Part shown: positions 27,965 to 37,280 of the stretch, one piece after another
Numbering within the stretch: position 1 is the first letter of the stretch
Layout of the letters: every line of letters starts with the position of its first letter
Source of the DNA: a bacterium YEK0313
GTDB lineage: Bacteria > Pseudomonadota > Alphaproteobacteria > Rhizobiales > Phreatobacteraceae
Direction: 5' to 3'
NCBI GenBank assembly: GCA_000751295.2
Contig: CCMO02000001.1
Coordinates: 3,624,615 to 3,688,614, forward strand
Length of the DNA: 64,000 nt
Made by a program: the position numbers and the translations under genes
The notes under the pieces: model-generated
Told to the model about the DNA's origin: nothing
Databases searched by the model: none
What the model saw: only the letters and a program-made list of their open reading frames with translations

Positions 27965-29173
27965 ATGAGCGGTCCCCTGGCCGGCATCCGCGTCCTCGAC
28001 ATGACCTCCGTGCTCATGGGTCCCTACGCGACCTCGATCCTCGGCGACATGGGCGCCGACGTCGTCAAGCTCGAATCGCCCGAGGGCGATCTCATCCGCC
28101 AGGTCGGACCGAGCCGCGGTGGCACGATGGGCGGCATGTTCATGCACGCCAACCGGTCCAAGCGCAGCATCGCGGTCGACCTGAAGCAGGCGGCGGGCCG
28201 GGACGTCGCGCTCGCGCTGGCGCGGACCGCCGACGTCGTCGTCTACAATATCAGGCCGCAGGCAATGGAACGGCTGGGCCTCGGCTACGAGGCCGTAGCG
28301 GCGGCCCGGGCCGACATCATCTATGTCGGCACGTTCGGCTTCGGCCAGGACGGTCCCTATGCCGCCAAGCCGGCCTATGACGATCTCGTCCAGGGCCTCT
28401 GCGCCGTGCCGGCGCTGATCGCCGACGCCGGCGACGGCACGCCGCGCTACGCGCCGATCAACATTGCCGACCGCGTCGTCGGCCTGCATGCGCTGGCGGC
28501 GATCCTAGCCGCCCTGCGCCACCGCGACCGGACCGGCGAGGGCCAGCGCATCGACATTCCGATGTTCGAGACGATGGCGAGCTTCGTCCTCGGCGATCAT
28601 CTCGGCGGCCTGTCCTACGACCCACCCCTGGACGGCGGCGGATATGCGCGCCTGCTCGCCCCGGACCGCCGGCCGTTCCGGACCGCGGACGGCTATCTCT
28701 GCGCGGTCATCTATACCGATCGCCACTGGCAGCGCTTCATCGAGATCGCCGGGCGTGCGGACTGGCGCGGCGATCCGCGCTTTGCCAGCCATGCCAGCCG
28801 CACGCGCCATATGGCCGAGATCATGACGGCGGTCGCCGCGATCTTCGCCGGCCGCCCGACGGCTGATTGGGAACGCCTGCTCAGCGAAGCCGACATTCCG
28901 CATGCCCGCATGCACACGCTGGAATCGCTGCTCGACGATCCGCATCTCGCGGAGGTCGGCTTCTTCCCGGTGTCGGAGCACGCCTCGGAGGGGCGCGTCC
29001 GCACCATGCGCGTCGCCTCGCGCTGGAGCGCCAGCCAGCCCGCTCCCGAAAGGGCCGCGCCGCGCTTCGGTGAGCACAGCCGGGACGTGCTGCGGGAAGC
29101 GGGCTATGCGGAAGAGACCATCGAGCAGTTGATCGCCGCCGGCATCGTGGCCGGATTGGAACCGCAGACCTGA
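27965..29173 (+). CDS. CaiB/BaiF family III CoA-transferase
   Basis: Family III CoA-transferases move CoA between carboxylic acids through an aspartyl-CoA intermediate. The 402-residue protein begins with the family signature GIRVLDMTSVLMGPYATSILGDMGADV split over residues 7-33, then VKLESPEGDLIRQ. The probable catalytic aspartate is in KPAYDDLVQGLC (D139 or D140). The body GEGQRIDIPMFETMASFV and the C-terminal DIPHARMHTLESLLDDPHL are typical. The substrate is unknown. It is monocistronic and divergent from lysR, with an intrinsic terminator about 130 bp downstream. Confidence 0.95.
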   Translation: MSGPLAGIRVLDMTSVLMGPYATSILGDMGADVVKLESPEGDLIRQVGPSRGGTMGGMFMHANRSKRSIAVDLKQAAGRDVALALARTADVVVYNIRPQAMERLGLGYEAVAAARADIIYVGTFGFGQDGPYAAKPAYDDLVQGLCAVPALIADAGDGTPRYAPINIADRVVGLHALAAILAALRHRDRTGEGQRIDIPMFETMASFVLGDHLGGLSYDPPLDGGGYARLLAPDRRPFRTADGYLCAVIYTDRHWQRFIEIAGRADWRGDPRFASHASRTRHMAEIMTAVAAIFAGRPTADWERLLSEADIPHARMHTLESLLDDPHLAEVGFFPVSEHASEGRVRTMRVASRWSASQPAPERAAPRFGEHSRDVLREAGYAEETIEQLIAAGIVAGLEPQT

Positions 29174-29301
29174 CGTTCGAAGCCCGAAGGGCCGACCCGT
29201 CAGCGTCAGGCGCGCTTGCAGCATCGAGCACCCTGCCCGATCGGACGACCGCTCGCAGCGCAGCAGGCCCGGACGGCCATGACGGCCGGCCGACGGCCTC
29301 G

Positions 29302-29325
29302 CCTTCCCTAAAACGGAAGGTTTTT
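29302..29325 (+). terminator. Intrinsic terminator downstream of the CoA-transferase gene
   Basis: A 6-bp stem CCTTCC / GGAAGG with a 7-base loop is followed directly by five T residues (29321-29325). The rest of the 299-bp gap 29174-29472 shows no gene. Confidence 0.65.
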
Positions 29326-29472
29326 CAGTCGCATTGCACCAAGGCGACCTGTGGAAAAGCGGCCCGGTCGGGCGGTATTCCGTTGCCCGAATCCCTTTGC
29401 CGGCGCTGAATGATCGCGTGGCCGGCGCTCTTGCCGGCCTCGGACAGTGCATGACAGCAGGATGGGTGTGCC

Positions 29473-29835
29473 GTGGACCTGACGTCGACAGCCATAGGCC
29501 CTGCGCCGGATCTGACGGAGCCCGATGACGGTCTCCGGGCCCTGGTGAGCTGGCGCCTTGCGGATCCCGCTTGGAAACCCTCGTTCCGCGACCTTCTCGA
29601 CGATGCCCGGGCCTGCGTGGACCCGGCCGCCGGCGCGCCTGTCGTGCTCGCGGCGCTGCGCGACGCCGTGACCGCCAATCCGGCCCTCGCGCCGCGCGCA
29701 CGGGTCGTCGCGCTGGAAGCCCAGCGCGCCATGAGCCCGCCGAGCGGCGCCGGCCGTACACGCACCGGCCTGTTCAGCCGCGCCACCGCCCGGCTCTTCG
29801 GCGGCCTGCGCGCATCGAACGCGTCGCATCCCTGA
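29473..29835 (+). CDS. Hypothetical protein, 120 residues
   Basis: The frame begins with GTG preceded by GGATGGG. It encodes a helical, Ala/Arg/Asp-rich protein (DDGLRALVSWRLADPAWKPS; LAPRARVVALEAQRAM) with no signal peptide or membrane segment. I do not recognise a family. In its favour are strong GC at third positions and an even amphipathic pattern; against it, frames on both strands stay open here because of base composition. It lies tail-to-tail with the methyltransferase gene, 24 bp away. Confidence 0.45.
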   Translation: MDLTSTAIGPAPDLTEPDDGLRALVSWRLADPAWKPSFRDLLDDARACVDPAAGAPVVLAALRDAVTANPALAPRARVVALEAQRAMSPPSGAGRTRTGLFSRATARLFGGLRASNASHP

Positions 29836-29859
29836 TCGATCGGCGCCGCGCCGGCGACC

Positions 29860-31488
29860 TTACCGCTTGAAGGCCGAATAATAATCCTCGGGCAGGCCGC
29901 GCGAATTCGCCAGGACGAAGGGCTGGTTGCCGAAGCCCTTGTCCCGGAACGGCGCGACCAGCCTGAAGATGCTCGTCTTGCCGTCGTGCTCGCTCTCGAG
30001 CCGCCAATCGCTGTCGGTCGCCAGATGCTGTGCGAGGATCATGCCGGTCCAGATATTGGTGTCGTCGATGGCCAGGCAGCCGCCGACCTTCAGCCGGCGC
30101 GCCAGATAGTAGAAGTCGATCTGCGGGATCGGAAAGGCGTGGTCGCCGTCGATAAAGGCGAAGTCGAACTCGCCCGTCAGGGCGGGCACCGCATCCTGGG
30201 ACAGCGCCTGCACGTAGTCGAAGCGGGAGTGATCGATCCCCTTGGCGTCGCACCATTGCCGGATGGAGGCCTCGAGGTCGTCATCGGGGCAGATCGCCAT
30301 GTGTTGCGCGCCCTTCAGGATGAAAGCCAGCGATGAAAAGCCGGCGCCGGTCTCGACCGTCCGCATGCCGGGCTCGATATGGCTCGCGAGCGCCTTGAGG
30401 GTGTCGCCACTCACGCCGAGAAACCAGGGCGTTCCATCCGGCTTGCGGTGAAAACGCGGATAGTCCGCGATGATGGCGTCGAACGACACATGCGCATTGA
30501 TCGCGCCTGCCGAAGACGCCGCTGGCGGCGGCACTGGCGGGCCGGCGCCGTGGCGCATCGGCTGCGGGATCAGCGCCTCGATTTCCAGCGCCTGCCGTGC
30601 CCACAAGGCTTCGTTGCCGTGCAGTCCATAGGCTTCGTCCATCGCGCCGAGCTGGTGCCGCGCCGCGCCGTAGCTTTCATCCAGGCACAGCTGCCAGAGC
30701 TTCACCGTTTCGATCATCGGCCGCATCGCCGCCGACGACCTGCCGCCCAGGCGATCGAGCAGGACCAGCCGCTCCGCGGCATCGAAGTCGTACCGCACGA
30801 CGCGGTCGATCTTCTCCGGCGGAATGGGCCTGGAATGCAGCCAGACGGCAGTCTGATAATCGACGCGCTCGTCCACCAGGTCGAAATGATCCTTGAGATA
30901 CTCCATGGTGATGTGAATGTAGGGGTGCCAGCAGTGGAAATAGTCCTGCTGCAGGACCAGCGAGTGGCCCGGCAGAAGGCTTGGGAAGAACTGCGCGACG
31001 ACATGGCCGTTGAGGGCCGGCGTCTTCGCAAGGTCGACGAACAGGATCTCGATCGGTGTCGCATCCCAGCGATGGCTCAGAAAATCGCCGGGATGCACCG
31101 CGATCATGTCCCGATAGTCTCGGGTCTGCCTTTCATAGATCGGCAGATAGCTGTCGCCCATCTGGATGCGGCGGAACGCGTCCGAGATGCTCTGCTGGAC
31201 ATAGGTGTCGACGACGGAAAAATAGTCGAAGGCATGGACGATGGGCTGTCCCCGAAACGAACGGCGCCCCGCGGCCACCGCACCATCGGCGAAGGCGACG
31301 CTCGACGCGCCAACGAAGGCGCCGGCATCCACGATGCAGCCACGCTCGCCGAGCCAGTTGCGCGCCAGCCACCAGTAGCAGCGCCGCTCCTCCGGCCCGA
31401 TCATGCCGACGGCATCGTGAATACGATCGGGAATGGCCGGATCGTCCAGCCAGGGCTTCTGCCTCAACCGTGCGGCGTCAAGCACCAT
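29860..31488 (-). CDS. Protein with two class I methyltransferase-like domains
   Basis: The protein has 542 residues from MVLDAARLRQKPWLDDPA; this ATG (31488) is chosen because longer frames only fill the gap to the glycosyltransferase gene. The N-terminal half (about 1-270) resembles TylF/MT-24-type domains: a glycine-poor SAM loop in CIVDAGAFVGASSVAFADG and the acidic EILFVDLAKT. The C-terminal half (about 340-542) is a second such domain with TVETGAGFSSLAFILKGAQ, FDFAFIDGDHAFPIPQIDFY and GGCLAIDDTNIW. Such domains occur in glycan and rhamnolipid-type sugar modification. It follows the giant glycosyltransferase gene, 88 bp downstream, and may methylate its product. One domain may be non-catalytic. 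Confidence 0.75.
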   Translation of the reverse strand: MVLDAARLRQKPWLDDPAIPDRIHDAVGMIGPEERRCYWWLARNWLGERGCIVDAGAFVGASSVAFADGAVAAGRRSFRGQPIVHAFDYFSVVDTYVQQSISDAFRRIQMGDSYLPIYERQTRDYRDMIAVHPGDFLSHRWDATPIEILFVDLAKTPALNGHVVAQFFPSLLPGHSLVLQQDYFHCWHPYIHITMEYLKDHFDLVDERVDYQTAVWLHSRPIPPEKIDRVVRYDFDAAERLVLLDRLGGRSSAAMRPMIETVKLWQLCLDESYGAARHQLGAMDEAYGLHGNEALWARQALEIEALIPQPMRHGAGPPVPPPAASSAGAINAHVSFDAIIADYPRFHRKPDGTPWFLGVSGDTLKALASHIEPGMRTVETGAGFSSLAFILKGAQHMAICPDDDLEASIRQWCDAKGIDHSRFDYVQALSQDAVPALTGEFDFAFIDGDHAFPIPQIDFYYLARRLKVGGCLAIDDTNIWTGMILAQHLATDSDWRLESEHDGKTSIFRLVAPFRDKGFGNQPFVLANSRGLPEDYYSAFKR

Positions 31489-31576
31489 GCGATGGCTCCC
31501 TGCCCCAGCGACCGGCCTCCGTCCCCGCGCCGGCCGGACTGCGCTGTCCGCACGCCCGACGACCGATCGCACGACG

Positions 31577-34500
31577 CTAGCCGACGACGCTGTCGCGCAG
31601 GCGCCTGCCCAGTCGCGCCATGCGCGGATGCGCCAGCATATGCGCTCTCGCCTCGCCCGCAATGTCGGCAAGGCCGATGCGCCTGCCAGGGGCGTCCAGC
31701 GCACCATCGACAGGACCGGCGAGCGCGACCAGCGTCATGTCGTAGGCGAGCGCGACCTCCTGGCGAAAGACATCAGGATCGACCGTCGGCGAAAACGTCC
31801 CGCTCAAGACGGGAGACAGCCCGGATCGGGCCGCCCGCCGCACATGCTGCATGGAGGCGGCGACATGTTCTGCCGCGCGGACATCATCCTGGATGCAGTC
31901 CGACACGGCCTGCCACGCCGCCCGCCGGCGGAACCAGGCGCGGTCGAGACGAGCCGGATCGATGACGTGCTCGACACAGGCCTCCGGCGCGTAGACCGCG
32001 ACGTGCCCCTGCTCGCGCAGCCGGGCCACGACGGCGCTCTCGTCGTTGGAGAGCAGCATATGGCCGTGGCCATTGCGCCCGAGCTGCAACGGGAATCCGC
32101 CGGCATCGACCAGCCGGTCCCGGCGAAACGCCATGTTGCAACCGGCGATCCATTCGTGCCGCGCCAGCTCGCGCAGCCCGCCCTTCCAGTCGATGATCGA
32201 GAGATAGCCCATCAGCTCGTCCGCGAGCCAGGCTGGCCTTGCCGAGACGAAGCGCGGCAGGACCCGCCCGCCCACGGCCGCAACCCTCTGGTCGGAGAGG
32301 CCGAAGGCCCTGTCGATCTGCCGCGCCCAGTCGGGCGCGGCCACGGCATCATCGTCGATGAAGGCCACGATCGGCGCGCGCGATCGTTCGAGCCCGACAT
32401 TTCGCGCGTTCGACAGACCCGGCCTGGCTTCGACGAGATAGGTCAGCCCGTCGATGCCGGCATAGCGGTCGGCAAAGGCCCTGGCGCGTGCAGCGTCCGG
32501 CGAATTGTCGACCACGATGATGTCGAGGCTTCCGCGGGCGAGGTCCTGCGCCAGCAGCGACGCGATGGCGCGCGGCAGGTCGCGGTAGCGCTGATATGTC
32601 GCCACGACGACCGAAAGACGCAATTCACCCACGGTCCGACGGGCAACGTGCCGGCCCGCCGATCTCGCTCGCACCGGATCGGGCAGCCGCCAGGAGGAGC
32701 GCTCCACGGCGGCGTCCCGCGTCCCGGCCTCCTCGCGCCCACCGGCCAGGAGGCCGGCGACGGTCGCATAGGCGATCCCGGCCTCGGCGGCGAAGCTGTC
32801 AGGATCTCCGCACTCCCTGAAAGGCAGCAGCGCGCGTCCTGGCCTTTGTCCGGCGCGGCTCGGCGAGGCGCCGCCGGCATCGCCCCCTCCGTCGGACGTG
32901 CGGTGACCGCGCCCGATCGCATCGGAGACCGCCTGCCAGGCCGCACGGCGAAGAAACCAGTCCTGGCTCAGCCGTTCGGGATGAACGACCTGCTCGACCG
33001 CGGCGTTCGGCGCGTGGACGATGCAGCGGCCGTCACGCTTCAGACGCCGGAGCAGCTCGGCCTGCGGATGCCACGGCACAGAACCTTCGCGACCATGCAT
33101 GCCCGCGACGCCGCCGGCCTCGATGATCGCTTCGCGGCGGACGGCCAGGTTGCAGCCGGAAGTCCACGCCTGGCCGGCGGGCTCGCGCGTTTCCCCCGGT
33201 GCGCCGATCGCCACGGCATCGAGCAGGGGCTCGTCCGGCAGCCATGGCGGCCTGGCCCTGCCCCAGCGCGTCGTGATGGGCCCGACGACCGCCACAACCG
33301 TGTCTCCGTCAGTCTGGAAGGCGGCGATCAATGCCTTCGCCCAGCCGGGCGCTGCGATCATATCGTCGTCGATGAAGGCGACGATCGCGCCGGCGGCACG
33401 CCGAAGGCCGGCCTCGCGCGCCTCGGAAAGCCGCAAGGCCGGGTCAGCGACGAAATGGAGGCCGGGACAGCCGGCATAGCGGGCGCGGAACCGCGCGGCG
33501 GCCACCGTATCGGGGGAATGGTCGACGACGATCACCTCCATCGACGCGGGAGCGCGCTGCGCCTGCAGCGCGCCGAGTGTGTCGGGCAGCACGTCGTAAC
33601 GCTCGCAGGTCGCAACGACGACGGAGAGGCGCGGCCGTCCTCGCCTTGCTTCGGTGCGCATCGGGTTCAGGAGCGGCCCGCGCGGATGTCGCGGGGCGGC
33701 GGCCGCGCCCGTGCCGGCGGACGGACCGCGCACCTCGCCTCCGAACCCCAGGCGATCGAGCACCTCTCCCCAGGCGGCTTCATAGCGGCCGACCGAATAG
33801 TTCCGGGCGAAAATGCGCCGTCCGGTCATGCTCCGCGCCGTGCGCTCTCGCATCGAGCTCAAAAGCCGGCTAATATCCTCTGCCAACTCGGCGGCCGTGG
33901 CGGACCAGCAGTGCTCTTCGTCCGTCAGATCGAGGGCGCGGAACGCGCCGGGCGTCGCGGCGAAACAGGCCCCCCATGCCAGGGCGTCCATCATCTTGAT
34001 CGAGATGCCTGTCCCGCCCTGATCGGGAATGACCAGGACCGACGCGCGCGCCGCGAGGTCCTCGAGCGCATCGACCTCTGGACAGGTCACGAGATCGCAC
34101 GCCGCGAAGGAAAGATCGCCCATGGCGCGGACGACGGCTCCTGCGAGCACGATACGCAACCGCCTCGCGCCGGCGAGCAGCGGCAGGACATCCAGAAAGA
34201 ACCACCGGATGCTGCGGACATTGTTGTCGTGCCAGCTTCCCCACAGCATGAGGTCGAAATTGCCGCAGCCCGCGGCATTGGCGCTCCAGCCGGCTGCGCC
34301 ATGGGCTTGGACGATGTCCGGCCAGGTCCTGCCTGTCGCCCCGGACAGCGGCCGACAGGGCCGGATCAGCGCCACCTGGCGGGCGAAGGGCAAGACCTCG
34401 GCGTGATCGGCCGCCGACAGGTTGACGCAGCATGCGGCCTGCGCCCACAGCGCGCGCTCGTCCGCGAGACGCGCGCTGCGGCTGTCGCGGCCCCCGGGAA

Positions 34501-36757
34501 CAAAGGCCGGAATCCCGTGGAGATCGAGGAGATCGGTCAGCACGTCGTGCGTTTCGAGAATGACCGGAGCGGCCGTCAGGCTGCGAGCCGCGGCCATGTG
34601 CTGGGCGTGATTGACCACGGCGACGACGGCGCGGCTGGCGATATAGCCCGCCGCCACCCGGTCGGGCAGCGTGCAATTGGCGAGCGCCTGGGCAAAACGA
34701 CCGACCGACGACGCCGGCTTGAAACCGACCGTCCGGGCGAGGCTCCGGGGTGGGATCAGCCGCTCGTTCCGTTCCATGATCAGGGTCAGGTGCGCCTGCT
34801 GCCTGGCCTGGTCCGCCCCGACGAGCGCGCGCAGGCGCTGCCCGCGGTCGAGGCCCCGGTGTGGCCAGTGTTCGACATAGACACGGGCGACGCGATAGCC
34901 GCGCCGCATCAGGACACCGGCCTGGGTCTCGAAGATTGCCGTGCTGCCGACCCGGCCCCAGAGCGCGCTGAGCACGACCGCGAGCGGGCCGAAGCGCGCA
35001 CAGGCCAGCCGCCCCGGCGTTTCGCCTTCGGGATCTCCACCAATGCACAGGATCGCCCGCGCGACATCCTGGGCCGAGGCCATCCTTGTCGCCTTCAGGC
35101 CGCCACCGGCCGCGCCGCGGACCGAGGCACGTTTCCCGCCGTCCGCCGGTCCCTGGATCACCAGCGGATGGAGCGTCCGGAACGGCGCTCCGACCAGCCA
35201 ACGCTCGCGCAGGCTCCCACAGCCGGCCAGCATGCCGTTCGACCGCATGTCCTCCGGGCGGAAAAGCGCGATAAGTGGAACATCGAGGGGCGCATCGAGG
35301 CCGAGGCACGGCACGAGATCGAACAGGGCCTCCAGGCGTTCGGGTATCGCGTCGGGCAGCAGGACGACCTGCGGCAGCCCTCGCGCGCGCCAGTCGGCGC
35401 CCGCGGCCGCAAACATTCCGATCCATGGCAGGTCTTCGCGCGGCGCGCCGGCCGAGTGCCGCCTGGGTCCAGAGCCCGGCCACGCCCGTCGCAAGCCGCG
35501 CCCGGCCAGGCTCAACGCGAACCGTCCCCGCCGGAAGAGCCGCCAGGACAAGCCATGCCGCTTGTGCCGCAGGCGGCGGACGACCTGCCGCGTCGTCCGT
35601 CTGAAGGCTTCGGCAGCCGGTTCGACGGCATGGGGGAACAGCGTCTGCCAATAGAGCCGCCGCGCGCGCCGCCCGATGGCCTGTCCGACGGGATGAAGGA
35701 CATGCCAGCGCAGATGCCGCGCGGCGGCGGCGACAGGCTCGGCCATGCCGCGAAACAGCACCTGCCAGTAGAGCCACCGCCCGAAAGATGCCGCCCGCTG
35801 CCCCACGGGATGGACGGCGCGCCAGCGCAGATAGCGCATGGCAGCGAGGGCAGGCTCACGCACGAAGCGAAACACCAGATGCCAATAGAACCACTGCGCC
35901 AGCGACACGGCGCGCTGTCCCACGGGATGGACGAAGCGCCAGCGGACATGCCTGACTGCGGCGCCACCCGGCTCCGCGACGCGGCGGACAAGCACCTGCC
36001 AGTAGAAGCCTCGCGCCCGCCTGCCCACCCATTGTCCGATCGGATGGACGATGTGCCAGCGCAGCCTTTGGGCAGCACCGACGGAAGGCTCGACGACCCG
36101 CGGGAACAGCAACGTCCAATAGAAGCGCCTTGCCTGGTCGCTCGCCCGCCGCGCGGCCGGGTGGACGATCCGCCAGCGGACGTGGCGGCCGCCCGCGCGC
36201 AGCATCGCGCCGAGATACCAGCCACCCGTGTGGACCGACCATCGGACCTGGTAGAAGCACCGCACGAAGACCCAAAGCCCCAGTGCGGCGAGACGCGTCG
36301 GCATGGCGGCCCCGGCGTGATGCCACGTGCCGCGCGCCCAGCGGTCCGCCCGCTCGATCGCCGCAAGCCATGATGTCTGGTCCGTCGAGACATCGCGCGC
36401 GACCGGCGCGCGTCGCCGCCATAGGCGCGCGCGGCAGGCCTTGACGCCCGACCTCCGATGCATCGAGCCGGTGGCCTGATCGCCGACGGCGGCGCCGAAC
36501 GAGCCCCGCGCCGGTCGGGACCTGGTCGCCAGATCCGGCCCCGCTGCCGGCAGAACTCTATGGATCGCGATGCTGCCGTGATCCTCCAGGGGGTCGTCCT
36601 GGTCCACGTACCAATCGACGGCGGCGCCGCACCCCTGCAAGCAATGGACGATGTCGCGCGTCCGGCGCAGCACCGCTTCCTCGGCACCACGCCTGCCTGG
36701 GTCGAGAACGGCAACGCGAAGGGCCGCGCCGCCATCCGGGGTGACCGGAAGCTTCAT
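31577..36757 (-). CDS. Giant multidomain glycosyltransferase: 39-residue repeats, GT4-like domain and two GT2 domains
   Basis: The protein has 1726 residues from ATG 36757 (a TTG 9 bp upstream also opens the frame). Order: residues 1-190, no recognisable domain; 193-387, five tandem 39-residue repeats rich in Arg, Trp and Tyr; about 545-1000, a GT-B/GT4-like domain with ILETHDVLTDLLD, LMLWGSWHDNNVRSIRWF and LVIPDQGGTGISIKMMDAL; about 1042-1310, a GT2 domain (RLSVVVATCERYDVLPDTL, FIDDDMIAAPGW); and about 1380-1700, a second GT2 (RLSVVVATYQRYRDLPRAI, FIDDDAVAAPDW). The GT2 pair are tandem duplicates sharing RRAAWQAVSD. No signal peptide or long membrane helix is clear. It probably builds a surface polysaccharide or glycosylates a protein. 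Confidence 0.85.
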   Translation of the reverse strand: MKLPVTPDGGAALRVAVLDPGRRGAEEAVLRRTRDIVHCLQGCGAAVDWYVDQDDPLEDHGSIAIHRVLPAAGPDLATRSRPARGSFGAAVGDQATGSMHRRSGVKACRARLWRRRAPVARDVSTDQTSWLAAIERADRWARGTWHHAGAAMPTRLAALGLWVFVRCFYQVRWSVHTGGWYLGAMLRAGGRHVRWRIVHPAARRASDQARRFYWTLLFPRVVEPSVGAAQRLRWHIVHPIGQWVGRRARGFYWQVLVRRVAEPGGAAVRHVRWRFVHPVGQRAVSLAQWFYWHLVFRFVREPALAAMRYLRWRAVHPVGQRAASFGRWLYWQVLFRGMAEPVAAAARHLRWHVLHPVGQAIGRRARRLYWQTLFPHAVEPAAEAFRRTTRQVVRRLRHKRHGLSWRLFRRGRFALSLAGRGLRRAWPGSGPRRHSAGAPREDLPWIGMFAAAGADWRARGLPQVVLLPDAIPERLEALFDLVPCLGLDAPLDVPLIALFRPEDMRSNGMLAGCGSLRERWLVGAPFRTLHPLVIQGPADGGKRASVRGAAGGGLKATRMASAQDVARAILCIGGDPEGETPGRLACARFGPLAVVLSALWGRVGSTAIFETQAGVLMRRGYRVARVYVEHWPHRGLDRGQRLRALVGADQARQQAHLTLIMERNERLIPPRSLARTVGFKPASSVGRFAQALANCTLPDRVAAGYIASRAVVAVVNHAQHMAAARSLTAAPVILETHDVLTDLLDLHGIPAFVPGGRDSRSARLADERALWAQAACCVNLSAADHAEVLPFARQVALIRPCRPLSGATGRTWPDIVQAHGAAGWSANAAGCGNFDLMLWGSWHDNNVRSIRWFFLDVLPLLAGARRLRIVLAGAVVRAMGDLSFAACDLVTCPEVDALEDLAARASVLVIPDQGGTGISIKMMDALAWGACFAATPGAFRALDLTDEEHCWSATAAELAEDISRLLSSMRERTARSMTGRRIFARNYSVGRYEAAWGEVLDRLGFGGEVRGPSAGTGAAAAPRHPRGPLLNPMRTEARRGRPRLSVVVATCERYDVLPDTLGALQAQRAPASMEVIVVDHSPDTVAAARFRARYAGCPGLHFVADPALRLSEAREAGLRRAAGAIVAFIDDDMIAAPGWAKALIAAFQTDGDTVVAVVGPITTRWGRARPPWLPDEPLLDAVAIGAPGETREPAGQAWTSGCNLAVRREAIIEAGGVAGMHGREGSVPWHPQAELLRRLKRDGRCIVHAPNAAVEQVVHPERLSQDWFLRRAAWQAVSDAIGRGHRTSDGGGDAGGASPSRAGQRPGRALLPFRECGDPDSFAAEAGIAYATVAGLLAGGREEAGTRDAAVERSSWRLPDPVRARSAGRHVARRTVGELRLSVVVATYQRYRDLPRAIASLLAQDLARGSLDIIVVDNSPDAARARAFADRYAGIDGLTYLVEARPGLSNARNVGLERSRAPIVAFIDDDAVAAPDWARQIDRAFGLSDQRVAAVGGRVLPRFVSARPAWLADELMGYLSIIDWKGGLRELARHEWIAGCNMAFRRDRLVDAGGFPLQLGRNGHGHMLLSNDESAVVARLREQGHVAVYAPEACVEHVIDPARLDRAWFRRRAAWQAVSDCIQDDVRAAEHVAASMQHVRRAARSGLSPVLSGTFSPTVDPDVFRQEVALAYDMTLVALAGPVDGALDAPGRRIGLADIAGEARAHMLAHPRMARLGRRLRDSVVG
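35597..36181 (-). repeat. Five tandem 117-bp repeats (39 residues each) inside the glycosyltransferase gene
   Basis: Each unit follows the pattern [VL]RW-x2-[VL]HP-x11-[FL]YW-x4-[FV]-x4-EP, then about seven residues. Examples of starts are VRWRIVHPAARR, LRWHIVHPIGQW, VRWRFVHPVGQR, LRWRAVHPVGQR and LRWHVLHPVGQA. All five are exactly 39 residues with no indels. The Trp-His-Pro...Tyr-Trp...Glu-Pro skeleton is invariant while connecting residues vary, indicating old duplication held by selection. A degenerate half-unit precedes them (QVRWSVHTGGWYLGAML). Confidence 0.93.
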
Positions 36758-37280
36758 CCAACTCAATCCGCAATGTTACGCGTCTTCTCCATGCGGGGAT
36801 GCCCGGCCATGTCGATCGCTGCCGCGCGCAATGCCGCAGCGACGATGCAGATGGGCGTCCCCAAAGGACGCCGGATGTTGGGAAGATGCCCGCCCGTCGA
36901 ACGATGCCGATGCAGCCTGTGTCGCTGTCCGGCCATCCCGCATGCCGCGGAACGCGGCGGCGATGCCCCACCGCTGCTATCGGGACAGGGCCAGGTGCTT
37001 TTCGGTCAATCGGCCATGGGACGATCGCAAACAGACAAAAACATACTCCCCCAAAGCATGTCAGCCCATTCCTGCCGCGCGGAGCATCACACCACGCGCG
37101 AGTTGTATCGACGGTGGCTGCGAAAGCCTTTTCACGCGCCGGCACAACCTATTTGATACATATCTTAAGGGAAAAGACAACCTTTGCGGCCAAACGGGCG
37201 CCGGACCGCGGGAATCGACGATCGCGGACATGCGACACGGCATCGCCTCAGGCCGGCGCCCGGCGGGGTTGCGCGGAAGG
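36758..37280. other. Intergenic region upstream of the giant glycosyltransferase gene
   Basis: No convincing gene is present in these 523 bp. It contains a 7-bp hairpin (GGCGTCC / GGACGCC, 36854-36872) in what would be the leader of the glycosyltransferase gene. A locally AT-rich stretch (about 37030-37190), unlike its surroundings, includes GATACATATC and runs of A, and is the likely promoter zone. recJ ends at the right edge. Confidence 0.5.

Noticed and set aside
31433..36373. A 1646-codon open frame on the plus strand opposite the giant glycosyltransferase
   Set aside because: It exists because the high-GC3 antisense frame lacks stops. It shows no domain, is Arg/Asp/Gly-rich like other antisense frames here, and the minus-strand gene has clear GT motifs.
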